The position numbers were made by a program, and so were the translations under genes. A stretch of DNA of 64,000 nucleotides from Flavobacterium microcysteis. Lineage in GTDB: Bacteria > Bacteroidota > Bacteroidia > Flavobacteriales > Flavobacteriaceae. Of this stretch, positions 42,455 through 50,525 are shown piece after piece; the stretch's first letter is position 1, and each line of letters starts with the position of its first letter. The notes beneath the pieces are model-generated. The model was not told the DNA's origin. It saw only the letters and a list, made by a program, of their open reading frames with translations, and did no database searches. Location of the stretch: the NCBI RefSeq assembly GCF_006385255.1, contig NZ_VFJE01000048.1:1-64000 (forward strand), read 5' to 3'.

Positions 42455-43909
42455 TTAAAACTTGAAAAAATCTTTAATTCCATCCGGAACCTTATCGATA
42501 TACATTTCAGTTCCAAATTGCTGCATTGACTTACGATCTTTGAAAGGTTCGTATGTTTTTTCAGGCTGTTGGCCTCTTCTTCTTCCTACGTTTGTAATCT
42601 GTGAAATGGCAATGCTCAAAAGTGGTTCTGTAGGCTCACCAAGAACTCCAAGGTTTCCTAAATCTTCAACTTGAGGAGTAGTAGGAGTCAGACCATTTTG
42701 ATATTCTCCAAATCCTGCAGAGTTTACAATTTTAAAACAGATAGGCTGCATCGCATATTTATGGCGATTGGAGCGTCCTTGTTTTGCAAATGAAGGCGAG
42801 TCATATAAAGTTACTGACCCTACATTTTTTCCAGTTGTAACATCTCCAATCTGTACCACCTCAATATAAGGTTTTAGTCCGTTAATGACTAATTCGCTGG
42901 CAGAAGCCGTACTTTTTGAAGTCAATACATATACTTTAGTCAGGTTTAGGCTGTTTATAGCATTGCCGCTAATGTTATTTGAAAATCGGTTAATAAGCTG
43001 TTCCGGATCGTTGTCATTAAAATAATCTTCAATTTTGGTATTCCATTCCTGTTTGGCAAAAACTTGACCGCTAAATTGGCCGGTTATCATACTTGCCAGA
43101 TAGGCAGCTGATTTGACTGCGCCACCTGAATTGTATCTCAGGTCTAATACCAGCTCGGTTATGCCTTCTGATCTGAACTGGCCAAATGCTGTATTCAGGT
43201 TGTTGTCATATTCTCCGTAAAAACCATTATACATTAAATAACCTATCTTATGAGTATCTTGAGTTAGAATCTTACTGATTAGGATTGGGTTTTCAGCCAG
43301 TGTTGTTTTGGTCAATGCTATAGAACGTGTATTTGGAGTGATGTTCCCGCCATCATAGTCAGCCAGATTTAAGGTATAATTCTGCCCCGCAAGCAATTCT
43401 CTGTAATTATTGACAGTTAAAGGAGTTCCATTCACGGCATAAAAAATATCACCACGATGGATATCTTTAGAGGAAGCATCAGAATTTGGAATGATATAAC
43501 GTACCCATCCAAAAACTTCATCAGAGCCTGCCGTTTTTCGCAACAGCTGATAATCGACTCCGTTATTAGCCGTATTTCCGCTAAGAACGCCTTCTAAAAC
43601 GCTATAATCGCTATAAATGACGCTAAACCTGTCGGTAGTCGGATAATTGTTCAAAAGACTGTAAAACAAATCTTCCGGTGAGCTAAAACCATTAAGATAA
43701 GCATTCAATTCACCCTGATTAGGGAAGCGGCTATCAGAAAGATCAGTTACATCAGCTTGCCAGTAGTAATATAAATTAAGACCTTTCCATATAAAATCGT
43801 TAATTTTTAATTGCCTTGGAACTTCAATATCATCAAGGTCATCCTGACAAGCAAAAAAGCTGGAAATTCCGATGAATAAAAGGATTGCGAATATAAAGGT
43901 CTTTTTCAT
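42455..43909 (-). CDS. S41-family (C-terminal processing-type) peptidase, lipoprotein
   Basis: The ATG at 43907-43909 is preferred to a TTG two codons earlier, giving 484 residues. A lipobox SFFACQDD puts the anchor at Cys21. An N-terminal helical domain (NDFIWKGLNLYYYW) is followed by a PDZ-like segment (GWVRYIIPNSDASSKDIHRGD). The tail-specific protease core then has LVLDLRYNSGGAVKSAAYLA and the catalytic Ser in VLTSKSTASASELVINGLKP. It acts in the periplasm or on the surface. Bacteroidota encode several of these, and the substrate is unknown. Confidence 0.9.
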   Translation of the reverse strand: MKKTFIFAILLFIGISSFFACQDDLDDIEVPRQLKINDFIWKGLNLYYYWQADVTDLSDSRFPNQGELNAYLNGFSSPEDLFYSLLNNYPTTDRFSVIYSDYSVLEGVLSGNTANNGVDYQLLRKTAGSDEVFGWVRYIIPNSDASSKDIHRGDIFYAVNGTPLTVNNYRELLAGQNYTLNLADYDGGNITPNTRSIALTKTTLAENPILISKILTQDTHKIGYLMYNGFYGEYDNNLNTAFGQFRSEGITELVLDLRYNSGGAVKSAAYLASMITGQFSGQVFAKQEWNTKIEDYFNDNDPEQLINRFSNNISGNAINSLNLTKVYVLTSKSTASASELVINGLKPYIEVVQIGDVTTGKNVGSVTLYDSPSFAKQGRSNRHKYAMQPICFKIVNSAGFGEYQNGLTPTTPQVEDLGNLGVLGEPTEPLLSIAISQITNVGRRRGQQPEKTYEPFKDRKSMQQFGTEMYIDKVPDGIKDFFKF

Positions 43910-44045
43910 AAACAAGATATCTTATAGGTATAGCAATATAATTAACGTAAATTTAGAAGTTTTAGTCTTAATTTCAATTTTTTCTTGTAACAAAAAATAA
44001 AGTGGCTCGTCTTGATTATATAACCGACCAATTAAAAGTCAAATA

Positions 44046-44555
44046 ATGAACCAAACTGAGTTTGTAAAACTGATAACTCCTTTTAAGGATAAAGTCTTTC
44101 GGCTTGCCAAACGTCTGCTTGTCAGTACGGAGGAAGCAGAAGATGCAACGCAGGAAGTTTTGGTCAAGCTTTGGGATAAAAAAAATGGGTTGGACAAGTA
44201 TAATAGTGTTGAAGCTTTTGCCATGACAATTACAAAAAATTATTGCTTGGATCAGCTGAAATCAAAAAGAGCCGGAAACCTCCAGATTGTACATAATAAT
44301 TATACAGACGGACAGGCCGGAATGCAAAAGCAACTTGAAGACCGGGATAGTTTAGGATGGGTCGAAAAAATTATCGACGGACTTCCAGAACAACAACGAA
44401 TGATAGTACAGTTTAGAGATGTTGAACAATATGAATTTGAAGAAATTGCCAAAATGATGGATATGAATGAAACCGCAGTGCGAGTTGCGCTTTCAAGAGC
44501 AAGGAAGACGATTAGAGAATTTATGACAAAAACACACAATTATGGAATTGGATAG
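44046..44555 (+). CDS. RNA polymerase ECF sigma factor
   Basis: The 169-residue protein has sigma region 2 (FRLAKRLLVSTEEAEDATQEVLVKLWDK) and region 4 (LPEQQRMIVQFRDVEQYEFEEIAKMMDMNETAVRVALSRARKTI). It lacks regions 1 and 3, as in ECF factors. It overlaps the next gene by 14 bases, so the membrane protein encoded there is probably its partner or anti-sigma factor. The three DUF4252 genes that follow are likely part of the same operon and probably its targets. Confidence 0.93.
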   Translation: MNQTEFVKLITPFKDKVFRLAKRLLVSTEEAEDATQEVLVKLWDKKNGLDKYNSVEAFAMTITKNYCLDQLKSKRAGNLQIVHNNYTDGQAGMQKQLEDRDSLGWVEKIIDGLPEQQRMIVQFRDVEQYEFEEIAKMMDMNETAVRVALSRARKTIREFMTKTHNYGIG

Positions 44556-44982
44556 AATAGAAATATTATTAGAAAAATACTTTGAGGGAGAAACCTCTAT
44601 TGCCGAAGAAAAAGAGTTAAAAGCTTATTTTTCATCTGCAGATGTTGCGCAGCATTTGGAGCATTACAAGGCAATGTTTGGTTATTTCTCTTCAGCAAAA
44701 GAGCAAAAGTTTGAGCAGCAGATTCCACTAAAATCTAGAAAACTACAGGTAGCGTGGTTGTCAGTTGCAGCATCAATTGTAATTATGCTGGGCATGTTTA
44801 CATTTTACAACAGAAACATCAATCAGAGCGAGGATTTAGGTACCTATAACGATCCTGAAAAAGCGTTTGAAGAAACGCAAAAAGCCTTGAATTTGTTGTC
44901 AAAGAATGTGAATGTAGGCGTTGAAAGTATGCAATACGTTAATGAGTACCAAGAATCAAAAAACTTAATATTTAAAAATTAG
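44542..44982 (+). CDS. Single-pass membrane protein, putative anti-sigma factor
   Basis: At 146 residues, it has a cytosolic N-terminal part of about 70 residues with helices (LDRIEILLEKYFEGETSIAEEKELKAYF), one membrane helix at about 72-92 (WLSVAASIVIMLGMFTFYN), and a periplasmic tail. The N-terminal pattern (leucine-rich helix, GETS..EE..L..YF) is common in Bacteroidota anti-sigma-like proteins without a zinc site. It overlaps the sigma gene by 14 bases, which supports the role; the assignment is an inference. Confidence 0.75.
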   Translation: MELDRIEILLEKYFEGETSIAEEKELKAYFSSADVAQHLEHYKAMFGYFSSAKEQKFEQQIPLKSRKLQVAWLSVAASIVIMLGMFTFYNRNINQSEDLGTYNDPEKAFEETQKALNLLSKNVNVGVESMQYVNEYQESKNLIFKN

Positions 44983-44987
44983 AAAAA

Positions 44988-45467
44988 ATGACAAAATTTA
45001 TAATTACCCTAGCTTTAGCCTTAGTTCCAACTTTCTTTTTCGGACAGTCAGCATTTGATAAATTTGACGGGCAAGATGATATTACTTCTGTAGTAATAAA
45101 CAAAAAAGCATTTGAAATGCTTGGAGAAGTGAAACCAGATGTAAAACAAAAAGAAGCGGCAAAATACATGAAGATGGCCAACAATATTGATAGTTTCAAA
45201 TTGTTCTCTACTTCAAGTATCAAAAAAGCGGCAGATATGAAATCAGCATTCGATTCTTACCGAAAAAAAGAAGGTCTTGAAGAATTAGTAAGAGTAAATG
45301 ATGAGGGAAAAAATGTGATGATTTACATGAAATCAGGAAAAAGCTCTTCTAAAGTAAAAGAATTGCTTATGTTTATCGACGGAGGGGATAAAAAAGGCGA
45401 AGAAACAGTCTTGATTTCTCTAACAGGCGATATTGACCTGGCCAACCTTGACGGTTTGTCAAAATAA
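44988..45467 (+). CDS. DUF4252 protein 1
   Basis: The 159-residue exported protein has a signal peptide ending at FFGQ and the DUF4252 pattern: FDKFDGQDDITSVVINKKAFEML, then LEELVRVNDEGKNVMIYMKSG and ELLMFIDGGD with VLISLTGDIDL. The family's function is unknown. It is the first of three paralogues in a row behind the sigma and membrane protein genes. Confidence 0.9.
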   Translation: MTKFIITLALALVPTFFFGQSAFDKFDGQDDITSVVINKKAFEMLGEVKPDVKQKEAAKYMKMANNIDSFKLFSTSSIKKAADMKSAFDSYRKKEGLEELVRVNDEGKNVMIYMKSGKSSSKVKELLMFIDGGDKKGEETVLISLTGDIDLANLDGLSK

Positions 45468-45501
45468 GAAATGCATAAAAAAATCAGTAAATACAACTAA
45501 A

Positions 45502-46053
45502 ATGAAGAAGTTTTTAATAACAGCAATCCTAGCATTAATGCCGCTCACCTTTTTTGCGCAGTCAACTTTTGACAAGTATGACGGGCTTGAAGGAGTAACA
45601 GCAGTCATCGTAAACAAAAAGATGTTTGAAATGATGGGAAACATCAAGGCGGACGACAAAGAATCACAACAATATATGAATCTGGTCAAAAAGCTTGATA
45701 ACTTGAGAGTATTCGTTACATCGAATCCTAAAGTAACGTCTGATATGAAAGTGACTTCTGATAAATATCTTAAGTCTGCTGCCCTGGAAGAACTCATGAG
45801 AGTCAACGATGGCGGAAAAAATATCAAGATTTATGTCAAATCAGGAGGCTCTTCTACAAGAGTAAAAGAACTGCTGATGTTTATCGAAGGCGGTGGCAAA
45901 GACGAGACAGTCTTGATGTCTTTGAGAGGTGATTTCGACCTTAACGACGTATCGGCATTGACAGACAATCTTCCGGGTGGAGACGCATTGAAAAAAGGAT
46001 TAAAAGGTTCTAAGGGACCGAAAGGACCAAAAGGACCGAAAGGCCCAAAATAA
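45502..46053 (+). CDS. DUF4252 protein 2 with Gly-Pro-Lys tail
   Basis: The ATG at 45502 opens a signal peptide (MKKFLITAILALMPLTFFAQ); the longer frame into the previous gene is rejected. The 183-residue product has the same DUF4252 core as its neighbour (FDKYDGLEGVTAVIVNKKMFEMM, ELLMFIEGGGK). It then ends in a collagen-like run of Gly-Pro-Lys triplets encoded by near-identical 9-base units (46009-46050). The tail is absent from the other two paralogues and is very basic. Confidence 0.9.
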   Translation: MKKFLITAILALMPLTFFAQSTFDKYDGLEGVTAVIVNKKMFEMMGNIKADDKESQQYMNLVKKLDNLRVFVTSNPKVTSDMKVTSDKYLKSAALEELMRVNDGGKNIKIYVKSGGSSTRVKELLMFIEGGGKDETVLMSLRGDFDLNDVSALTDNLPGGDALKKGLKGSKGPKGPKGPKGPK

Positions 46054-46063
46054 AAAGAAAGCC

Positions 46064-46597
46064 ATGAAAAAACTTGCAATAGTAGCAGCGTTATGCCTTA
46101 TGTTATGGAGCTGCAATTCAGAACCAACCTTACAGCAGTATTTTGTTGAAAACACGGAATCAAAAGATTTTATAGCTCTTGATCTTACGACAGACATATT
46201 AAAATTGAATAAATCTGAAATTTCTGCCGATGAAAATGCGGCGCTGGAAACCTTAAAAAAGATGAACATCTTAGCATTTAAGGCGGATGAAAAAAATCCG
46301 GCGAAGTTTGAAACAGAACGTGCTAAAATTAAGACTATCCTGAAGAATGAAAAATATCAGGAACTTATTAAGGTTAATTCCGGAAAAGAAGGTGGAGCCG
46401 TATATTTCGTAGGCAAAGATGATGCGATTGATGAGTTTGTGCTTTATGCCAATAAAAATGATGCAGGTTTTGCTGTAGTCAGAGTGTTGGGCAAGAATAT
46501 GTCTCCAACATCAATAATGACAATGCTTTCTGTATTGAAAAAAGCAGACCTGGATATTGAGCAGCTAAAGCCGCTTCAAAAAATGGTACCGAATTAG
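46064..46597 (+). CDS. DUF4252 lipoprotein (protein 3)
   Basis: The 177-residue protein has a lipobox MLWSCNSE (Cys17), so unlike the other two it should be membrane-anchored. The DUF4252 core is more diverged: KDFIALDLTTDILKL, YQELIKVNSGKEGGAVYFVG and DEFVLYANKND. It ends the sigma-led operon, followed by a terminator. The mix of soluble and lipidated paralogues suggests a small complex at the envelope (inference). Confidence 0.85.
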   Translation: MKKLAIVAALCLMLWSCNSEPTLQQYFVENTESKDFIALDLTTDILKLNKSEISADENAALETLKKMNILAFKADEKNPAKFETERAKIKTILKNEKYQELIKVNSGKEGGAVYFVGKDDAIDEFVLYANKNDAGFAVVRVLGKNMSPTSIMTMLSVLKKADLDIEQLKPLQKMVPN

Positions 46598-46620
46598 ATT
46601 AGGTTGTTATGGTTAGTTAT

Positions 46621-46652
46621 AAAAGCGTCCGATTATTGGGCGCTTTTATTTT
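46621..46652. terminator. Terminator shared by the DUF4252 operon and crtZ
   Basis: AAAAGCGTCC pairs with GGGCGCTTTT (one G-T pair) around a 7-base loop, then T-rich. The stem overlaps the end of the convergent crtZ gene by two bases. Confidence 0.85.
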
Positions 46653-47104
46653 TTACGGAATTCCTGTCTGAAGTATTTAAAAGGAACCAATAGCATTCCG
46701 AAACATTCCCCATCTTCTTTTCCGATATGCTTGTGGTGCATTTTGTGTGCCCGCCTTACGGCTCTCGCATACCGGTTGTCTGTATTTCTGAATAGCTTAA
46801 ACCGTTGATGGATAAAAATGTCATGTACCAAAAAATAGGCGCAGCCATAGGCAAAGATTCCTAAGCCAATAGCCAGTCCTATTTCAAGAATATCGTTTTG
46901 CCATAAAAGAAAAAAGATAATACTGATGACAGCATAAATGATAAAAAAAGAGTCATTCCTTTCAAACCACGAATCATGGTCTTTTTTATGATGATCAGCA
47001 TGTAATTTCCATAAAAAACCATGCATGATGTATTTATGGCTAAACCATGCCATGAATTCCATGATGCAGAATGTAAGTATAAAAACAAGCAGATGTAACC
47101 ACAT
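46646..47104 (-). CDS. crtZ: Beta-carotene hydroxylase
   Basis: The 152-residue membrane enzyme has the di-iron histidine boxes of the fatty acid hydroxylase superfamily: HKYIMH near 24-29, HADHH near 36-40, a HDIFIH pair near 110, and AHKMHHKH near 130-137. CrtZ puts hydroxyl groups on C3 of the beta-ionone rings to give zeaxanthin through beta-cryptoxanthin. No lycopene cyclase gene is visible in this cluster. It is the last gene of the crtI-crtB-crtZ run, eight bases after crtB. Confidence 0.92.
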   Translation of the reverse strand: MWLHLLVFILTFCIMEFMAWFSHKYIMHGFLWKLHADHHKKDHDSWFERNDSFFIIYAVISIIFFLLWQNDILEIGLAIGLGIFAYGCAYFLVHDIFIHQRFKLFRNTDNRYARAVRRAHKMHHKHIGKEDGECFGMLLVPFKYFRQEFRKK

Positions 47105-47112
47105 AATACAAA

Positions 47113-47952
47113 TTATAAAATGTTCAATTTATAGCTGAAATAGCATTTGGCAAACAGGCTTAGCTTTTCATAATCAGGAACACGTATGCGTGTGGTTCTT
47201 ATTTTAGCCGAAGGTGTTTTCTTCAACTTATATAACAGTTTTTTATAATAAACATAGGCAGTATATACGCCAAGTTTTGCTTCGATAGGCAGTTTTAAAA
47301 TGCCTTCGTAACCATATTTGAAATCATTTTCAATTTCGTCTATGATTTGTTTTTTTGAGGCTTCATCCAGTTGTTCCAGATTTGCATTTGGGAAATAGGT
47401 GCGGTTAAGGCTTTCAAAATCTTCTTTCATATCTCTCAGAAAGTTTACCTTCTGAAAAGCAGAGCCTAGTTTCATGGCACTATGCTTTAATTCTTCATAT
47501 TTTGCGGAATCACCTTTTACAAATACTTTTAAGCACATCAATCCCACAACATCTGCAGAACCGTAGATGTAATTGTGGTATTCGTCTTTGTTGTTGCATT
47601 CTGTTTTGGTGAGATCCCAACGCATGCTCGCCAAAAAAGCTTTAATGAGGTCTATAGGAATGTCATATTTTTTTACGGTATGCTGAAATGAATTTAATAT
47701 GGGATTCAGGCTGATGCCATCTTCTAAGGCACTATAAAAATCCTGCTCAAAAGAATCAAATAATTTTTTCTTGTCGTATTCATGAAAGCTGTCTACAATT
47801 TCATCCGCAAATCGTACAAAACCGTAGATGTTGTAAATGTCCTGTCGGATTGTAGGCGAAAGCATTTTTACGGCAGAAGAAAAAGAGGTGCTGTACGCCT
47901 TGGTCACGTTCTTGCTGGATTCAAAGGAAATGTGGTCAAAAATAGCTTTCAT
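47113..47952 (-). CDS. crtB: Phytoene synthase
   Basis: The 279-residue enzyme starts at ATG 47950-47952 (MKAIFDHISF); a non-standard start six codons earlier is possible. It has the trans-isoprenyl synthase Asp-rich motifs: FVRFADEIVD in the first half and FLRDMKEDFESLNRTYFP in the second, plus the helix GSAFQKVNFLRD. It condenses two geranylgeranyl diphosphates into phytoene. It lies 20 bases after crtI. Confidence 0.93.
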   Translation of the reverse strand: MKAIFDHISFESSKNVTKAYSTSFSSAVKMLSPTIRQDIYNIYGFVRFADEIVDSFHEYDKKKLFDSFEQDFYSALEDGISLNPILNSFQHTVKKYDIPIDLIKAFLASMRWDLTKTECNNKDEYHNYIYGSADVVGLMCLKVFVKGDSAKYEELKHSAMKLGSAFQKVNFLRDMKEDFESLNRTYFPNANLEQLDEASKKQIIDEIENDFKYGYEGILKLPIEAKLGVYTAYVYYKKLLYKLKKTPSAKIRTTRIRVPDYEKLSLFAKCYFSYKLNIL

Positions 47953-47972
47953 GGTGGTGTAGTTTAGCAATT

Positions 47973-49436
47973 CTAAGATTTGTTCTTCTGGATGAGTTCT
48001 GAAACCAATTTTCCTGAAATCAATGCAGGAGGAACTCCGGGTCCAGGAACCGTCAACTGGCCTGTAAAATATAGGTTTTTGACTTTTTTGCTTTTGAGCT
48101 TGGGCCTTAAAAAAGCAGTCTGCAAAAGCGTATTCGCCAATCCGTATGCATTTCCTTTATAGGAATTGTATTCTTTTGTAAAATCATTGATGCAAAAGGA
48201 CTCCTTAAAGATAATATTATTTCGAATGTTTTGTCCGGTAAGTTTTTCAAAACGTTTGATGATTTTGTCAAAATAAACGTTTCTCAATTCTTCTGTATCG
48301 GTTATGCCAGGAGCCAAGGGAATTAAAAATATTCCGGCCTCTTTTCCTTCAGGAGCTGCATTTTCATCTGTTTTTGATGGGAAACTGGCGTAAAACAATG
48401 GTTCTTCAGGCCATTTCGGGTCGTCATAGATGGCGGCGGCATGTTTCTCAAAATCCACATCAAAAAATAAAGTATGATGCTCTACATCAGTTATCTTTTT
48501 GTCAAAACCTACATAAAACAGTAGGCTGGATGGTGCAAACGTTTTTTTATTCCAATATTCTTCCGTGTAGGCACGGTATTTTAGCGGCAATAGAGTTTCT
48601 GTATGATGGTAATCAGCACCGCTTACAATAATGTCAGCTTCTATTTTAGTTCCATTGACGATAAGTCCTTCTGCTTTTCCGTTCGCTACACTAATTTCAT
48701 CAATAACAGCATTTGTCTTTATTTCTACGCCTAATTCTACTGCCAGTTTTTGCATGGCTTCGACTACAGCATACATTCCGTTTTTTGGATGCCAGGTTCC
48801 GAGTCCGAAATCGGCAAAATTCATAAAACTGTAGAACGATGGCGTATCCGAAGGTTTAGCGCCTAAAAACAGTACCGGAAATTCCAATATCTGAATCAAT
48901 TTTTTGTTCTTAAATCGTTTGCGTACATCTTTTGAAATGTTGCCAAAAAATTGCCCGACCTTTAGCATTGTTTCCGGCGTTATCAGTTCTAAAGGAGAAA
49001 CCCCGGGACGATAAACCAAATTCTTTATAGCGATGTCATAATTGCTTTGGGCCTCCGAAATAAATTCTTTTAGTTTTTGTGAACTGCCTTTTTCTACATC
49101 TTCAAACGCTGAGGCAATCTGTTCCAGATTGTCGGCAATAGTAATGCTATCTTTTTCTCCAAAATAGACTTTGTAAGCCGGGGATAATTTGGACAAATCA
49201 TAATAGTCTGATGGCTTTTTTCCAAAATCAGCAAAGAACCTTTCAAAAACATCAGGCATCCAGTACCATGTTGGCCCCATGTCAAAAACAAAACCATCTT
49301 TTTTTAGTTGTCGGGCACGTCCTCCAGTAGTTGCATTTTTTTCATAAATCACTACAGAATGGCCTTGTTTTGCCAAGTAGCACGAAGCTGCTAAAGCAGA
49401 AAAGCCCGAACCTATGATTTTGATGTTTTTGCTCAT
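47973..49436 (-). CDS. crtI: Phytoene desaturase
   Basis: The ATG at 49434-49436 gives 487 residues; the open frame to 49448 begins with TTG and covers a -7 box (TATATTTG), so it is not used. The N-terminal FAD-binding fold has IIGSGFSALAASCYLAKQGH and GGRARQLKKDGFVFDMGPT. The C-terminus has the carotenoid desaturase signature NLYFTGQLTVPGPGVPPAL. It converts phytoene to lycopene. The MerR-type regulator gene lies 54 bases upstream on the same strand, so crtI, crtB and crtZ may be expressed with or under it. Confidence 0.93.
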   Translation of the reverse strand: MSKNIKIIGSGFSALAASCYLAKQGHSVVIYEKNATTGGRARQLKKDGFVFDMGPTWYWMPDVFERFFADFGKKPSDYYDLSKLSPAYKVYFGEKDSITIADNLEQIASAFEDVEKGSSQKLKEFISEAQSNYDIAIKNLVYRPGVSPLELITPETMLKVGQFFGNISKDVRKRFKNKKLIQILEFPVLFLGAKPSDTPSFYSFMNFADFGLGTWHPKNGMYAVVEAMQKLAVELGVEIKTNAVIDEISVANGKAEGLIVNGTKIEADIIVSGADYHHTETLLPLKYRAYTEEYWNKKTFAPSSLLFYVGFDKKITDVEHHTLFFDVDFEKHAAAIYDDPKWPEEPLFYASFPSKTDENAAPEGKEAGIFLIPLAPGITDTEELRNVYFDKIIKRFEKLTGQNIRNNIIFKESFCINDFTKEYNSYKGNAYGLANTLLQTAFLRPKLKSKKVKNLYFTGQLTVPGPGVPPALISGKLVSELIQKNKS

Positions 49437-49490
49437 ATTGTTTAACAAATATAGCGAAATGATAAACAGAATTGAGGTTTTAAGAAATAA

Positions 49491-50390
49491 TTATAGTTTG
49501 TTTAGCGCCTTCTGTATAGCAGTAAGTACGGAAATTTTTGGGTTGAGGTTTTCCAATTCAATATGATTGGCCATTTTTCCTAAAATCCAAAATTCAGTAC
49601 TGTCAGTATTCAAAATTTCAGACTGAACTTTTTTAAGATAGTCAGGAATAGTATCGGTTTCGGGTGCAACAGTCCAGTATGTCAGGAATACTATATTCTG
49701 AAAATGGGCAGACAGTCCTTTTAAATTTTCAACTGGAACGGATTGTCCTAAATAAACAGTTTGATATCCGTGACAAAGAATCTCATAATTAAGATATAGT
49801 AGTCCCAACTCGTGAATTTCATTTTGTGGTAGGTACAATACAAAAACTTTGTCTTTTTTGAGCGGTTCTACAAGCTGCAGCTGCTCGATATTGTTTATTA
49901 ATTTTTGACGAACAAGATAACTGATGAAGTGTTCATGGGCAGGCGTGATTGTTCCGGTTTGCCAGAGCAATCCAATCTCATTCAACAATGGAATGAATAA
50001 TTCCTTAAAAATTTCCCGGAACGATTTAGCGATAAGTAGATTGTCATAAGTGGTATGGAACAGCTTTGTATCAAAATTCATCATTGCTATTTTAAAAGAA
50101 CTGATAGCCTGATGTTGTATATTCTTATCTGAAACGATTTCACTTACAAGTTGCGGAATCTTTTCAGGTGGGAACTTTGAGATTTTTGAGATTTTATAAC
50201 CATGACTGTGTAACAGCGTAATGTTAAGCAGCTTTTGTAGGTTTTCAGCATCGTATAGCCTGATGTTTGTGGAAGTACGCATCGGCTCAAGGATATTATA
50301 CCTTTTCTCCCATATCCGAATGGTATGGGCCTTTATGCCGGATAAATTTTCCAGGTCTTTGATACTGAAAACACTTTTAGTGCTGTTCAT
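49491..50390 (-). CDS. MerR-type regulator with CarH-like cobalamin-binding domain
   Basis: Start at ATG 50388-50390 gives 299 residues. A MerR winged helix (about 8-75) has FSIKDLENLSGIKAHTIRIW and MRTSTNIRLYD. Next is a four-helix cap with Trp143, nine residues, then Glu153-His154 (WQTGTITPAHEH), the Wx9EH motif of CarH/CarA photoreceptors. The B12-binding fold has E191-x-H193-x-x-G196 (EIHELG), whose His is the lower cobalt ligand. The residue after Trp143 is Gln, where Thermus CarH has a His that ligates cobalt after light. In known systems AdoCbl-bound dark protein represses carotenoid genes. It lies just upstream of crtI. Confidence 0.88.
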   Translation of the reverse strand: MNSTKSVFSIKDLENLSGIKAHTIRIWEKRYNILEPMRTSTNIRLYDAENLQKLLNITLLHSHGYKISKISKFPPEKIPQLVSEIVSDKNIQHQAISSFKIAMMNFDTKLFHTTYDNLLIAKSFREIFKELFIPLLNEIGLLWQTGTITPAHEHFISYLVRQKLINNIEQLQLVEPLKKDKVFVLYLPQNEIHELGLLYLNYEILCHGYQTVYLGQSVPVENLKGLSAHFQNIVFLTYWTVAPETDTIPDYLKKVQSEILNTDSTEFWILGKMANHIELENLNPKISVLTAIQKALNKL

Positions 50391-50465
50391 TGTTTTTGAC
50401 AGTTTGTTAAACAAAAATAATAAAATAAATCAGTATTGGGAATAGGGTGAAAATTAGAAGGTATA

Positions 50466-50502
50466 AAAAAACGCAACCTACATAATGCAGATTGCGTTTT
50501 TA
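50466..50502 (-). terminator. Terminator of the SusC/SusD operon
   Basis: AAAACGCAA (50468-50476) pairs with TTGCGTTTT (50492-50500) around a 15-base loop. On the minus strand the T-run follows. It lies 24 bases after the SusD-like stop. Confidence 0.8.
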
Positions 50503-50525
50503 GGGTTTCTAACTAACTAACAATT

